NCBI RefSeq assembly: GCF_003014715.1
Contig: NZ_PYAV01000003.1
Location: forward strand, 62,001-126,000
DNA: 64,000 bases
Source of the DNA: Salsuginibacillus halophilus
GTDB lineage: Bacteria > Bacillota > Bacilli > Bacillales > Marinococcaceae
Direction: 5' to 3'
Shown here: positions 24,087 through 33,285 of the stretch, piece after piece
Layout: each line of letters starts with the position of its first letter
How positions within the stretch are numbered: the stretch's first letter is position 1
Translations under genes and position numbers: made by a program
The notes under the pieces: generated by a model
The model's input: the letters and a program-made list of their open reading frames with translations, nothing else
Database searches by the model: none
What the model was told of the DNA's origin: nothing

Positions 24087-25241
24087 ATGGTAGATGAAAT
24101 GAACAATGAAATTAACGAAATGCAGGAGCTTGCTGTCGGAAGCTTAGTAAGTGCTAAGGTGACAAAAGTCGAAGATAAGCAGGCTTATGTGGACGCAGGG
24201 TATAAAGTTGATGGGGTTGTGCCAATCAGCGAATTGTCCAGCCTGCATGTTGAAAAAGTTGAAGATGTCCTTGCTGAAGGTGACGAAATTGAACTGAAAG
24301 TGACAAAAGTCGAAGACGATGAACTCGTTTTATCCCGCCGCGAAGCAATTGCAGAGCACGCTTGGGATGAGTTGAAAGCTAAATATGACGCGGGTGAAAT
24401 TCTCGAGTCTGAAGTTGCTGAAGTCGTTAAAGGCGGTCTTGTTGTTGACCTTGGTGTACGCGGTTTCATTCCGGCTTCGCTTGTTGAGCGTCATTACGTA
24501 GAAGACTTCAGCGATTACCAGGGCCGCACCCTGCGCTTGAAAATTGTTGAACTCGATCCGAGCGATAACAAGTTGATTCTTTCCCAGCGTGCAGTGCTTG
24601 ATGCAGAAGCTGATGCTGAAAAGAAAAAACTGCTTGAAACGTTGAATATCGGCGATGATGTTGAAGGTACTGTACAGCGCTTAACAGACTTTGGTGCTTT
24701 CGTTGATATCGGCGGTGTAGATGGACTCGTTCACATTTCCCAGATGGCGCATCACCGTGTAGAGACACCAGGTGAAGTCGTAAATGAAGGTGACTCTGTA
24801 AATGTTCGCATTCTTGCAGTAGACCCTGATAATGAGCGCGTGTCGTTGTCGATTAAGGATACTGTACCTGGACCTTGGACAACGATTGAAGGGCAAATTG
24901 AACCTGGTGACATTATTGACGGTAAAGTGAAGCGCCTCGTCAGCTTTGGTGCTTTCGTAGAGCTTGCGCCAGGAGTTGAAGGGCTCGTTCACATTTCTCA
25001 AATTGCAAACCGTCATATCGGTACACCGGATGAAGTACTTGAAGAAGGTCAGGCTGTCAGCGCCAAAGTGCTGGACATTAACCCTTCAGAGCAGCGTATT
25101 TCTTTAAGCATCCGCGAGCTTGAAGATGAGCAAACACCAGATCCGAAAGTTCAACAAGAATATGAATCGCCTGAAGAAGATCATAACACCTTCTCTATGG
25201 GTGACTTGATCGGCGATCAGTTGAAAAAATACCGGGATTAA
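24087..25241 (+). CDS. rpsA: 30S ribosomal protein S1-like protein (YpfD)
   Basis: RNA-binding protein of 384 residues with four tandem S1 (OB-fold) domains starting at about residues 14, 100, 185 and 270; the last two are the best conserved (LTDFGAFVDIG..VDGLVHISQM and VSFGAFVELAPGVEGLVHISQI). E. coli S1 has six domains and is essential; the shorter Firmicute protein is not firmly ribosomal. AAGGAGG lies 9 nt before ATG 24087; a TTG at 24081 is too close. Confidence 0.92.
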   Translation: MVDEMNNEINEMQELAVGSLVSAKVTKVEDKQAYVDAGYKVDGVVPISELSSLHVEKVEDVLAEGDEIELKVTKVEDDELVLSRREAIAEHAWDELKAKYDAGEILESEVAEVVKGGLVVDLGVRGFIPASLVERHYVEDFSDYQGRTLRLKIVELDPSDNKLILSQRAVLDAEADAEKKKLLETLNIGDDVEGTVQRLTDFGAFVDIGGVDGLVHISQMAHHRVETPGEVVNEGDSVNVRILAVDPDNERVSLSIKDTVPGPWTTIEGQIEPGDIIDGKVKRLVSFGAFVELAPGVEGLVHISQIANRHIGTPDEVLEEGQAVSAKVLDINPSEQRISLSIRELEDEQTPDPKVQQEYESPEEDHNTFSMGDLIGDQLKKYRD

Positions 25242-25253
25242 GGAGTTTGCCAC

Positions 25254-26282
25254 GTGAGTAGAGCTGAACGAAAGCGCGATCATATTGCTCACGCCGTAGC
25301 AGGCAGTCGTAAAGAAACAAACGGATTTGAAGATGTTCGCTTTGTGCATACGAGTCTGCCCGAGATTGCTTTCAACGATGTTGATATTTCCACAACGATC
25401 GGCGGACTTCATTTAAGTTCGCCGATCGTTGTGAATGCAATGACCGGCGGCGGTGGTGAGGAAACAGAAAAGATTAACCGCTCACTTGCTCGGGCTTGTC
25501 AAATGACAGGGCTGCCCATGGCAGTCGGTTCACAGATGGCTGCTCTAAAGGATACTAAGGAGCGCCGGACCTATGAAGTCGTGCGCGAAACATATCCGGA
25601 GGGTTTGCTATTTGCGAATCTTGGCAGTGAAGCAGAACCTGAACAAGCAAAACAGGCTGTCGACATGATTGCCGCAGACGCATTGCAGATTCATCTTAAC
25701 CCGATCCAGGAGCTCGTAATGCCTGAAGGGGACCGTGATTTTCGCGGTACTGTAGAGCGTTTACGAGCGATCAAAGAATCTGTATCAGTTCCACTGATTG
25801 TGAAAGAAGTAGGCTTTGGTATCTCACATGAGACGGCCGGCACATTAGCTTCAATTGGTGTAGAAGTGATCGATACCGGTGGAAACGGAGGTACGAACTT
25901 TGCAGCGATTGAAAACGTGCGCCGTGATGAGCCGCTCACGTTTTTTGAAAGCTGGGGCCTTTCTACAGCGGCCTCTGTAATCGAAGCTCGATCAGGAGCA
26001 AACGAAGCTGATATTATTGCTAGCGGTGGGATCCGGAATGCAGAAGATGTAGGAAAAGCGGTTGCGCTTGGTGCAAACGCCTGCGGCATGGCTGGACGCA
26101 TCCTCGAGGCAGTAAAAAGCGGCGGGGTCGATGCTGCAGTTGAGTCGATTAATCGTATGCACGGCACTTTGCGATATTTAATGACGGCTGTCGGCGCAAA
26201 AGACCTGCATGAATTACAGCAAGCGCCTCTTGTCGTTCAAGGAAGTACACATCACTGGCTGAGTGAACGCGGTTTGCGTTAA
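25254..26282 (+). CDS. fni: Isopentenyl-diphosphate delta-isomerase, type II
   Basis: FMN- and NADPH-dependent enzyme that interconverts isopentenyl and dimethylallyl diphosphate. The 342-residue barrel shows NAMTGGGGEETEKINR, QIHLNPIQE and VKEVGFGIS, then the FMN-binding DTGGNGGTNF and ASGGIRNAEDV. The GTG start has AAGGAG 8 nt upstream. It lies 12 nt after rpsA and ends with its own terminator. It would supply precursors for the heptaprenyl side chain made by HepS/HepT. Confidence 0.94.
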   Translation: MSRAERKRDHIAHAVAGSRKETNGFEDVRFVHTSLPEIAFNDVDISTTIGGLHLSSPIVVNAMTGGGGEETEKINRSLARACQMTGLPMAVGSQMAALKDTKERRTYEVVRETYPEGLLFANLGSEAEPEQAKQAVDMIAADALQIHLNPIQELVMPEGDRDFRGTVERLRAIKESVSVPLIVKEVGFGISHETAGTLASIGVEVIDTGGNGGTNFAAIENVRRDEPLTFFESWGLSTAASVIEARSGANEADIIASGGIRNAEDVGKAVALGANACGMAGRILEAVKSGGVDAAVESINRMHGTLRYLMTAVGAKDLHELQQAPLVVQGSTHHWLSERGLR

Positions 26283-26320
26283 AAAGCCGGGGGGAGATTT
26301 TCGTCTCCGCCCGGTTTTTT
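26280..26320 (+). terminator. fni terminator
   Basis: AAAAAGCCGGG and GGAGA pair with TCTCC and CCCGGTTTTTT around a short loop, ending in T6. Confidence 0.85.
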
Positions 26321-26380
26321 CGTCTGTAATTTGGCAATCCTTGTACAAATACATGTGCAGTGGAGGCAGGCGATCGAGCA

Positions 26381-26983
26381 GTGTTGATATATTATGCGGT
26401 AAGTTGGTGCTTATGGGTCTTTGTTACGTTTTTTAGTCGTAAAGGCAGTCAACGTACCATCCAAGCTTTTGTCCTTTTAATATGTATAAGTACAGGTGCT
26501 TTTCAGTTACAGTTCGGGTTGATTTATGAATTAAACGGGCTTTATGTTGTAATATTTCTTACGTTAATTTTAAGTTTAGGTCGAAAAGGGAAGCACGTTT
26601 CATTTCTAGCTTCAAGTGCAGGTGTGTTTTTATATGCAGCAGGCGTACTTACAGTGTTTCACAGCCCGGCTGTGTTTTACGGTCCGCCTGCAGTAATGAT
26701 TGCATTATTTTTATGCGTTCTTTCTTTTACGTTCAGCAAAAGTGAAGGCAGCGCTTGGATTATACTATTTTTATCGTTGTGGGCTGGAGAGAGTTTAACG
26801 GCTGTACTTCTTTTACCTTTAACTGAAACGATGCAACTTGGCAGTACGTTTTTATTTTTACATACGGCTGCTTACAGCGCGTTCGGTCTATATATGCTTC
26901 AGTCAAGTATAAGTTGGTTGAATGCAAATCCTAAGCAGCGGTATGAAAGCATACCAGCTGAGATTTACAAGCAAGCCCAGTGA
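26381..26983 (+). CDS. yphA: Integral membrane protein, YphA-like
   Basis: A 200-residue hydrophobic protein with about six transmembrane helices; function unknown. Between fni and der it matches the position of B. subtilis yphA, which I recall as about 199 residues. The start is uncertain: GTG 26381 has GGAGGCAGG upstream, while GTG 26360 has no ribosome site. Confidence 0.7.
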   Translation: MLIYYAVSWCLWVFVTFFSRKGSQRTIQAFVLLICISTGAFQLQFGLIYELNGLYVVIFLTLILSLGRKGKHVSFLASSAGVFLYAAGVLTVFHSPAVFYGPPAVMIALFLCVLSFTFSKSEGSAWIILFLSLWAGESLTAVLLLPLTETMQLGSTFLFLHTAAYSAFGLYMLQSSISWLNANPKQRYESIPAEIYKQAQ

Positions 26984-27069
26984 TTTTTAAGTGCAGGGTT
27001 TCTTTTCGTACGTTCACAAGGTATAGTGTCAACAGGTGTGTGTGATATAGGAGAAAGTGAGGGGTTTAA

Positions 27070-28383
27070 ATGACAAAACCAACTGTGGCCATTGTCGGTC
27101 GTCCGAACGTTGGTAAATCAACAATATTTAACCGAATCATCGGTCAACGCATGGCCATCGTAGAAGATACGCCAGGTGTAACCCGGGATCGGATTTATGG
27201 AAATGCAGACTGGGTGAACCAAGAGTTTCACTTAATTGATACCGGCGGCATCGATACTGGAGATGAGCCCTTAATTGAACAAGTACGTTCGCAGGCAGAG
27301 CTTGCGATTGAAGAAGCAGACGTTATTTTGTTTGCTACAAACGGTCGAGAAGGGATTACACCGGCTGATGAAGAAGTTGCCCGGATTTTACGAGGGGCTG
27401 GAAAACCGGTTGTGATCGGTGTGAACAAACTTGATAATTGGCAGATGCAGGATTTCGTTTATGAGTTTTATAATTTAGGGATCGGCGAACCGGTTGCCAT
27501 CTCTGGTTCACACGGAAGTGGCTTTGGTGACCTTTTAGATGAGATTGTTAAGCACCTCCCGGAAAAAGATGATGATCCTTATGATGAAGAAACGATCCGG
27601 CTCGCAGTGATTGGGCGTCCGAACGTTGGTAAATCTTCGCTCGTAAATGCGATTGTTGGTGAAGAACGGGTGATTGTAAGTGATATGGCAGGAACGACGC
27701 GCGATGCTATTGATACAGAGATTCACCAAGACGGTCAAGATTATGTGTTAATTGATACAGCAGGTATGCGTAAGCGTGGAAAAGTATATGAAAACACAGA
27801 AAAGTACAGTGTCATGCGGGCTATGAAAGCTATTGAGCGCTCCGATGTTGCCATTGTTGTCATTGATGGTGAGCAAGGAGTTATTGAGCACGATAAAAAA
27901 ATTGCTGGACTTGCCCACGATGAAGGCCGGGGAATTATGCTCGTCGTTAATAAATGGGATGCGGTTGAAAAAGATGGTCGGACGATGAAGCAGTATACGG
28001 AGCTGCTTCGTGAAGAGTTTCAATTTTTAACTTATGCACCGGTCTTGTTTATGTCAGCAGCAACAGGTGCTCGTGTGCAGCATATCCTTCCGAAAGTAAA
28101 GGAAGTTGCGGAAAATCATAATATGCGTCTGCCAACGCATATCTTAAATGAAGTCATTATGGATGCTGTAGCTGTAAACCCGGCACCATCGGATAAAGGG
28201 CGGCGACTGCGTATTAATTACATTACACAAGTGTCGACTGCACCACCGACATTTACAGTGTTCATGAATGATCCGGAACTTTTCCACTTCTCATATGAGC
28301 GGTTTCTTGAAAATACGCTGCGACGTTCGTTTCAGCTTGAAGGTACACCGCTTCGGCTGCTTGCTCGAAAGAAAAACGATTAG
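27070..28383 (+). CDS. der: Ribosome biogenesis GTPase Der (EngA)
   Basis: Essential double GTPase needed for 50S subunit assembly. The 437-residue protein has two G domains: GRPNVGKST at 10-18 with DTPG and NKLD, and a second GRPNVGKSS near 183 with [15 protein letters not shown] and NKWD. A C-terminal KH-like domain (about 355-437) follows. An acidic linker ([10 protein letters not shown]) joins the two G domains. GTGAGGGG precedes the ATG. Confidence 0.97.
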   Translation: MTKPTVAIVGRPNVGKSTIFNRIIGQRMAIVEDTPGVTRDRIYGNADWVNQEFHLIDTGGIDTGDEPLIEQVRSQAELAIEEADVILFATNGREGITPADEEVARILRGAGKPVVIGVNKLDNWQMQDFVYEFYNLGIGEPVAISGSHGSGFGDLLDEIVKHLPEKDDDPYDEETIRLAVIGRPNVGKSSLVNAIVGEERVIVSDMAGTTRDAIDTEIHQDGQDYVLIDTAGMRKRGKVYENTEKYSVMRAMKAIERSDVAIVVIDGEQGVIEHDKKIAGLAHDEGRGIMLVVNKWDAVEKDGRTMKQYTELLREEFQFLTYAPVLFMSAATGARVQHILPKVKEVAENHNMRLPTHILNEVIMDAVAVNPAPSDKGRRLRINYITQVSTAPPTFTVFMNDPELFHFSYERFLENTLRRSFQLEGTPLRLLARKKND

Positions 28384-28512
28384 TTTCAGCGCTAAAGGGT
28401 GAAGATCAGGACAAGCCCGCGCCGTACTAACACTTAAGCAGAGATAGAAAGGTGTGCGGTGAAAATTGGGCTGATGTCTAATCTGCTGCTTTGTAAAGAT
28501 AGGGGGGAGCCG

Positions 28513-29157
28513 ATGGATGTTGTAATCGCAGTATTGCTTGCGTATTTACTCGGTGCCGTAAGCTTTAGTTATGAGATTACAAAGAAAGTGAAAAAAATTG
28601 ATATACGAACGACTGGAAGTGGTAACGCAGGTGCGACAAATACAATGCGAATCCTGGGTACCGGTCCAGCAATTATCGTTTTATCTTTAGATATTATTAA
28701 AGGAATTGCAGCAGTATGGATTGCGCGCGGACTTGAACAGATGGCTGTACTTCCGACACTTTTCCCGGCTGTGGCCACGGAAGGTCTTGCTCCGGCACTT
28801 GCTGGGTTTGCGGCGATTCTTGGACATAACTGGCCAGTGTATTACGGCTTTCGCGGGGGTAAAGGGGTAGCAACAACTGTCGGTGTTGTGGCTTCACTCG
28901 TATTTTTCCCGGCGATTTATGTCGGTCTTGCGGCGATTGCCGCGATTATCGTTACGCGGTATGTTTCCTTAGGATCACTCATTTTTGGCGTTTTCACACC
29001 GGTGGTATTATGGTTTACGATGTCGCATTACGATCATCCGCCGCCGTACTTCTGGTTCAGCGTGGCAGTAGGTGTGCTCTTAGTGTATCAACACCGGACA
29101 AATGTTGTACGTTTGCTGCGCGGTACAGAAAGTAAGTTAGGTAAAAAATCATCGTAA
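28513..29157 (+). CDS. plsY: Acyl-phosphate:glycerol-3-phosphate acyltransferase
   Basis: Membrane enzyme that starts phospholipid synthesis by acylating glycerol-3-phosphate from acyl phosphate. The 214-residue protein has about five membrane helices and the three conserved loops: GSGNAGATNTMRILG, GHNWPVYYGFRGGKGVATT and a C-terminal YQHRTNVVRLLRGTESK. ATG 28513 has GGGGGG upstream; the frame opens earlier at 28459. It lies 11 nt before gpsA, which makes its substrate: a sensible pair. Confidence 0.94.
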   Translation: MDVVIAVLLAYLLGAVSFSYEITKKVKKIDIRTTGSGNAGATNTMRILGTGPAIIVLSLDIIKGIAAVWIARGLEQMAVLPTLFPAVATEGLAPALAGFAAILGHNWPVYYGFRGGKGVATTVGVVASLVFFPAIYVGLAAIAAIIVTRYVSLGSLIFGVFTPVVLWFTMSHYDHPPPYFWFSVAVGVLLVYQHRTNVVRLLRGTESKLGKKSS

Positions 29158-29168
29158 GGAGGGGTCGC

Positions 29169-30203
29169 ATGCCAGCATCTGTAGCAGTGCTTGGTGCGGG
29201 CAGCTGGGGTACAGCGCTCGCTGTCGTATTGTGTGATAATGGTCATAAGGTAAAGCTATGGGCGAGGCGGGAAGAACAAGTGCAAGAAATTAATGAGCAA
29301 AAAACAAATGAAGCCTATCTCCCGGGCCGCCGCCTGCCTGATCAACTCGAAGCAACCAGCTCGATTCAAGAAGCAGCTTCCACAGCTGATGCAGTCGTTT
29401 CCGTCGTTCCGACAAGTGCAGTACGTGAAACGATGCAGACATTAAACGGCGTGGTTCAACATCCGGTGCTGCTCATCCACGCTACAAAAGGCATTGAGCC
29501 AGGTTCATTAAAACGGGTTAGTGAAATGATGGAAGAAGAGCTCGAAGAACGTACCGTGCGCGGGATCGCTGTCCTTTCCGGTCCAAGTCATGCTGAAGAG
29601 GTGAGTGAACGGCAGCCAACGACCGTTACAGTATCCTCAGCTGAATTGAAGCATCAGGAAGAAGCCCAGGATTTATTTATGACCCAGCACTTTCGCGTGT
29701 ATACAAATCCGGATGTGATCGGTGTTGAACTCGGTGGAGCATTAAAAAACATTATTGCCCTTGGTATCGGTATGACTGACGGCCTTGATTACGGAGATAA
29801 TGCGAAAGCAGCTTTGATGACGCGTGGCTTAGCAGAAATCACCCGGCTCGGGAGCCGCCTTGGTGCGGACCCATTGACATTTTCCGGACTTTCCGGGCTT
29901 GGCGATTTAATCGTTACCTGCACGAGCGAGCATTCACGTAACTTCCGGTGCGGACGCATGTTAGGTGAAGGTTGGAGTTTAGATGATGTGCTTGAACAAA
30001 TGGGAATGGTCGTTGAAGGGGTGAAGACGACAAAAGCAGTTCAGTCGCTAGCCGCCTCATATGACGTTGAGATGCCGATCACAGATGCCTTGTATGAAGT
30101 ATTGTTTAATGGCTTGGATCCAAAAGAAGCGAGCGAACGGTTGATGGGCCGCGTGAAAAAACGAGAAGTTGAGGATCTCGGCCCGTCAAATTCTACGCAG
30201 TAA
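29169..30203 (+). CDS. gpsA: Glycerol-3-phosphate dehydrogenase [NAD(P)+]
   Basis: Reduces dihydroxyacetone phosphate to glycerol-3-phosphate for phospholipids. GAGSWGTALA (residues 8-17) binds the cofactor; the catalytic Lys lies in VELGGALKNIIALG, and GLSGLGDLIVTCTS is the conserved C-domain motif. The 344-residue length is typical. AAGGAGGGG lies 5 nt before the ATG. Confidence 0.96.
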   Translation: MPASVAVLGAGSWGTALAVVLCDNGHKVKLWARREEQVQEINEQKTNEAYLPGRRLPDQLEATSSIQEAASTADAVVSVVPTSAVRETMQTLNGVVQHPVLLIHATKGIEPGSLKRVSEMMEEELEERTVRGIAVLSGPSHAEEVSERQPTTVTVSSAELKHQEEAQDLFMTQHFRVYTNPDVIGVELGGALKNIIALGIGMTDGLDYGDNAKAALMTRGLAEITRLGSRLGADPLTFSGLSGLGDLIVTCTSEHSRNFRCGRMLGEGWSLDDVLEQMGMVVEGVKTTKAVQSLAASYDVEMPITDALYEVLFNGLDPKEASERLMGRVKKREVEDLGPSNSTQ

Positions 30204-30264
30204 CATACACTTTTTCAGCAGAAGGGCATAAGATATGCTGAATGCTGAAAAAGGGGGAATGGCC

Positions 30265-30531
30265 GTGCGCCATCAAAACGACAAGAATGTATTTGACCAA
30301 ATTCATTCAAAAACGAACGTAGACCAGGATGATTTGTTTCAATTGGCCGGTGCAGTGAATGATGCAGATTTGCAGAACGAAGAAACCGTGCGTCGTTTAA
30401 TTCACGATGTGAGCCGGGTTGCTGGTGTACCGGTTTCAAAAGAAAAAGAAGAGCAGCTCGTCAAAGCGATTTTAAACCAAGATGTACCGCTTGACTTTAA
30501 CTCCCTGTCGTCGCTTTTTCCAAAAGACTAA
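30265..30531 (+). CDS. Stage VI sporulation protein F-like
   Basis: An 88-residue soluble protein matching the SpoVIF (YjcC) family by memory: FDQIHSKTNVDQDDLFQLA near the start and LVKAILNQDVPLDFNSLSSLF at the end. In B. subtilis SpoVIF affects late spore-coat assembly; it is encoded away from gpsA there. GTG 30265 has AAAGGGGG 7 nt upstream, while ATG 30259 is only 1 nt from it. A terminator follows. Confidence 0.75.
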   Translation: MRHQNDKNVFDQIHSKTNVDQDDLFQLAGAVNDADLQNEETVRRLIHDVSRVAGVPVSKEKEEQLVKAILNQDVPLDFNSLSSLFPKD

Positions 30532-30543
30532 AACAGCTTAGGG

Positions 30544-30569
30544 CCGCTCCTTAACCTGGAGCGGTTTTT
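30544..30569 (+). terminator. Terminator after the SpoVIF-like gene
   Basis: CCGCTCC (30544-30550) pairs with GGAGCGG (30558-30564), followed by T5. Confidence 0.85.
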
Positions 30570-30615
30570 AAATTTGACGGCTTGTTGAACTTGATGAACA
30601 AAAACCGGTTACATA

Positions 30616-30624
30616 TGGTATAAT
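30616..30624 (+). promoter_or_regulatory. Extended -10 promoter element before yphE
   Basis: TGGTATAAT is a TGn-TATAAT extended -10, 25 nt before the yphE start. No good -35 is seen. Confidence 0.45.
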
Positions 30625-30648
30625 GTAGCGCGATAAGGAGGATGGTCG

Positions 30649-30849
30649 ATGACACCGCTTGAAAATATGTGGTTTTCATTTATTGGTTTAGGTTTAATGT
30701 TTGTATCTGTTGTACTAGCGTTGTTCGGCAAGTCAAAACTAAGTGGTATTCTGCGGTTTATTGTAATGTCATTCTCATTTGTATGCTTAGTGATTGCCGG
30801 CATTATTACGTTTATTATTGTTATACAAGGACCGACCGCCGATTATTAA
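30649..30849 (+). CDS. yphE: Two-helix membrane protein YphE (DUF2768)
   Basis: A 66-residue protein with two transmembrane helices (about 7-27 and 35-60). Size, helices and position between gpsA and yphF match B. subtilis YphE (DUF2768), function unknown. AAGGAGG lies before the ATG. Confidence 0.8.
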   Translation: MTPLENMWFSFIGLGLMFVSVVLALFGKSKLSGILRFIVMSFSFVCLVIAGIITFIIVIQGPTADY

Positions 30850-30876
30850 CGGCGGTGAAAGCTGAGGTGAGAAGCG

Positions 30877-31629
30877 ATGCAGTTCATGTATAAAGCAGCT
30901 TTTGCTTTCGTTATTTTAATTTTAACTGCCGGCTGCTTTTACCCCGGCAGCAGCGAAAGCAGCGTGCCGCACGATACGCAGCTTGAGGAAGTGCAGGCAG
31001 CAGTAGATCAATATCAAGACGATCAAGGTGTACTTCCGCTTCAAAACCGGGATGCGGATACACCGGAGTTAGAGCGTTATGTTGTTAACTTTCGGGAGCT
31101 TGTGCCGCGGTATTTGGCAGAGCCGCCACCGAACAGTTTTGAAGAAGGCGGAATTTATCAGTACATGCTGATTGACGTTCAAGAAAACCCGGAAGTAAAA
31201 GTTATGGACTTAAGCATGATGGACGACATTCAATCGTTTCAGCAGGAAGTAAACCGCTACATTCAAGCCAATGATTTTGCGCCGCTTGAGGATGCGCTAG
31301 GTGAGAATGTTTATGCTGTAGATGAAGATTCATTGTCGGTAAGTGAAGCGTCGGTAGAGAGTCCGTATTCAGGCAACCCGCTGCCGCTTAGGGTGAATCA
31401 GCACGGTGAGGTAATCGTAGATTATGCCCCGGACATTTATCAAAAACTTGAACACGAAGAGGTATCTGTTGATGATTATGATGACCTCCGCGAAATCCTG
31501 CTCGAAAATGAGCCATTCATTCCGATGTTCTCTGTCCCTTATGAATTAGATGAGGGTGAACTTGCTTACAGCTCTTATGAACCAGAAAGTGTAGAAGGTC
31601 CTGACCTCGATGAAACCTCTCAGCCGTAA
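30877..31629 (+). CDS. yphF: YphF-like lipoprotein
   Basis: A 250-residue protein with a lipoprotein signal: hydrophobic residues 8-17 and lipobox LTAGC with C20 as the predicted lipidated cysteine. The mature part is very acidic (many Asp/Glu, about 35-245). Position before spoIVA matches B. subtilis yphF, function unknown. AGGTGA lies 8 nt before the start. A terminator overlaps its stop. Confidence 0.82.
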   Translation: MQFMYKAAFAFVILILTAGCFYPGSSESSVPHDTQLEEVQAAVDQYQDDQGVLPLQNRDADTPELERYVVNFRELVPRYLAEPPPNSFEEGGIYQYMLIDVQENPEVKVMDLSMMDDIQSFQQEVNRYIQANDFAPLEDALGENVYAVDEDSLSVSEASVESPYSGNPLPLRVNQHGEVIVDYAPDIYQKLEHEEVSVDDYDDLREILLENEPFIPMFSVPYELDEGELAYSSYEPESVEGPDLDETSQP

Positions 31630-31647
31630 AATGCTGAGAGGTTTTTT
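31616..31647 (+). terminator. yphF terminator
   Basis: CCTCTCAGC (31616-31624) pairs perfectly with GCTGAGAGG (31633-31641), followed by T6. The yphF stop is in the loop. Confidence 0.88.
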
Positions 31648-31660
31648 ATGTCCGTGGTAG

Positions 31661-31688
31661 TCATAACACATGGACAACATCATACACT
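31661..31688 (+). promoter_or_regulatory. Candidate sigma-E promoter of spoIVA
   Basis: TCATAA (31661-31666), a 14-nt spacer and CATACACT (31681-31688) match the mother-cell sigma-E -10 CATACAnT well. spoIVA is sigma-E-dependent in B. subtilis. Confidence 0.6.
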
Positions 31689-31745
31689 TTACTGTCTGGC
31701 ATAGGTGGCAGAAGCCGGTGCATTAAGATGGGAGGGGGAACGCAG

Positions 31746-33227
31746 GTGGAAAAGACCGATGTGTTTAAAGATATTGCCCAGCGTACCGACGGCGACATTT
31801 ACTTAGGTGTTGTCGGAGCGGTGCGAACGGGAAAGTCGACATTTATTAAAAAGTTTATGGAACATGTGGTGCTGCCGCGGATGGAAAGTGACGTTGAACG
31901 TGAGAGGGCCCAGGATGAGCTGCCGCAAAGTGCTGCCGGCCGCACAATTATGACAACTGAGCCCAAATTTGTCCCTAATCAAGCTGTTGCCTTGAGCGTG
32001 GACGAAGGTCTTGATGTGAATGTGCGTCTTGTAGATTGTGTCGGCTATGCCGTAGAAGGTGCAAAAGGATATGAAGATGAAGAAGGGCCGCGAATGATCA
32101 GTACGCCGTGGTTTGAAGAGCCGATCCCATTTCAAGAAGCTGCTGAAATCGGAACCCGAAAAGTTATTCAAGAACATTCCACGCTAGGCGTGGTGGTAAC
32201 ATCTGACGGGTCCATCGGTGATATTCCGCGCGAAGATTATGTTGAAGCAGAGGCAAGAGTAATTGCAGAGTTAAAAGAAGTCGGTAAGCCGTTTATTGTC
32301 ATTGTTAACTCTGTACGCCCGCATCATCCGGACACAGAAAACCTTCGCAGTGAGTTGAGTGAAACGTATGACATTCCTGCATTAGCATTAAGTGTGGAAA
32401 GTATGACCGAGCATGACATTCACGGTGTACTACGCGAAGTATTATTTGAGTTTCCGGTGCATGAAGTGAATGTGAACTTGCCGAGCTGGGTGATGGTACT
32501 TCGTGAAGATCACTGGCTGCGCAAAGAATATGAAACATCAGTTCACGAAACTGTGAAAGATATTAAGCGTCTGCGGGATGTGGACCGGGTTGTCGGGCAG
32601 TTTGCCTCAGATTTTGAGTGTATTGAAGATGCACGTCTTGCTGGTATCGAAATGGGTGAAGGTGTAGCAGACATTGATTTATTTGCCCCGGATGACTTGT
32701 ACGATCGGATTTTAAAAGAAGTGGTAGGGGTCGAAATTCGCGGGCGGGATCATTTGCTGCAGTTAATGCAGGATTTTGCTCATGCAAAAGATGAGTATGA
32801 CCAAGTCTCGGATGCGCTGAAAATGGTGAAGCAGACCGGTTATGGTATCGCAGCTCCAGCCGTTACAGACATGAGCCTTGATGAGCCGGAGATTATTAAA
32901 CAAGGTTCACGGTTTGGGGTCCGCTTAAAGGCTGTTGCGCCATCAATTCATATGATTAAAGTTGATGTAGAGTCAGAGTTTGCACCTATCATCGGCACAG
33001 AAAGGCAAAGTGAGGAACTTGTCCGCTATTTAATGCAGGATTTTGAAGAGAATCCGCTCTCGATTTGGAATTCAGACATTTTCGGCCGCTCGCTGAATTC
33101 AATTGTCCGCGAAGGGATTCAAGCCAAGTTATCGCTTATGCCGGAAAATGCACGCTATAAATTAAAAGAAACGCTTGAGCGTATGATTAATGAAGGATCC
33201 GGCGGTTTAATCGCCATTATTTTATAA
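31746..33227 (+). CDS. spoIVA: Stage IV sporulation protein A
   Basis: Spore-coat morphogenetic ATPase that polymerises around the forespore and forms the coat basement layer. The 493-residue protein (B. subtilis: 492) has a Walker A GAVRTGKST near residues 24-32, DCVGYAVEGA as the Walker B region, and the conserved C-terminus ending GGLIAIIL that is needed for anchoring. GTG 31746 has GGAGGGGG 7 nt upstream; the ATG at 31728 precedes that site. It is the last gene before the hairpin and repeat copy C. Confidence 0.96.
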   Translation: MEKTDVFKDIAQRTDGDIYLGVVGAVRTGKSTFIKKFMEHVVLPRMESDVERERAQDELPQSAAGRTIMTTEPKFVPNQAVALSVDEGLDVNVRLVDCVGYAVEGAKGYEDEEGPRMISTPWFEEPIPFQEAAEIGTRKVIQEHSTLGVVVTSDGSIGDIPREDYVEAEARVIAELKEVGKPFIVIVNSVRPHHPDTENLRSELSETYDIPALALSVESMTEHDIHGVLREVLFEFPVHEVNVNLPSWVMVLREDHWLRKEYETSVHETVKDIKRLRDVDRVVGQFASDFECIEDARLAGIEMGEGVADIDLFAPDDLYDRILKEVVGVEIRGRDHLLQLMQDFAHAKDEYDQVSDALKMVKQTGYGIAAPAVTDMSLDEPEIIKQGSRFGVRLKAVAPSIHMIKVDVESEFAPIIGTERQSEELVRYLMQDFEENPLSIWNSDIFGRSLNSIVREGIQAKLSLMPENARYKLKETLERMINEGSGGLIAIIL

Positions 33228-33256
33228 GTTACAAATTGAATACGTCTGCATCAACT

Positions 33257-33285
33257 CAGCTTGTTAAGTTATACTTAGCAAGCTG
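33257..33285 (+). terminator. spoIVA terminator stem without T-tract
   Basis: CAGCTTGTTAAG (33257-33268), loop TTATA, CTTAGCAAGCTG (33274-33285): a 12-bp stem with one mismatch. The left end of repeat copy C begins at the next base. Confidence 0.65.
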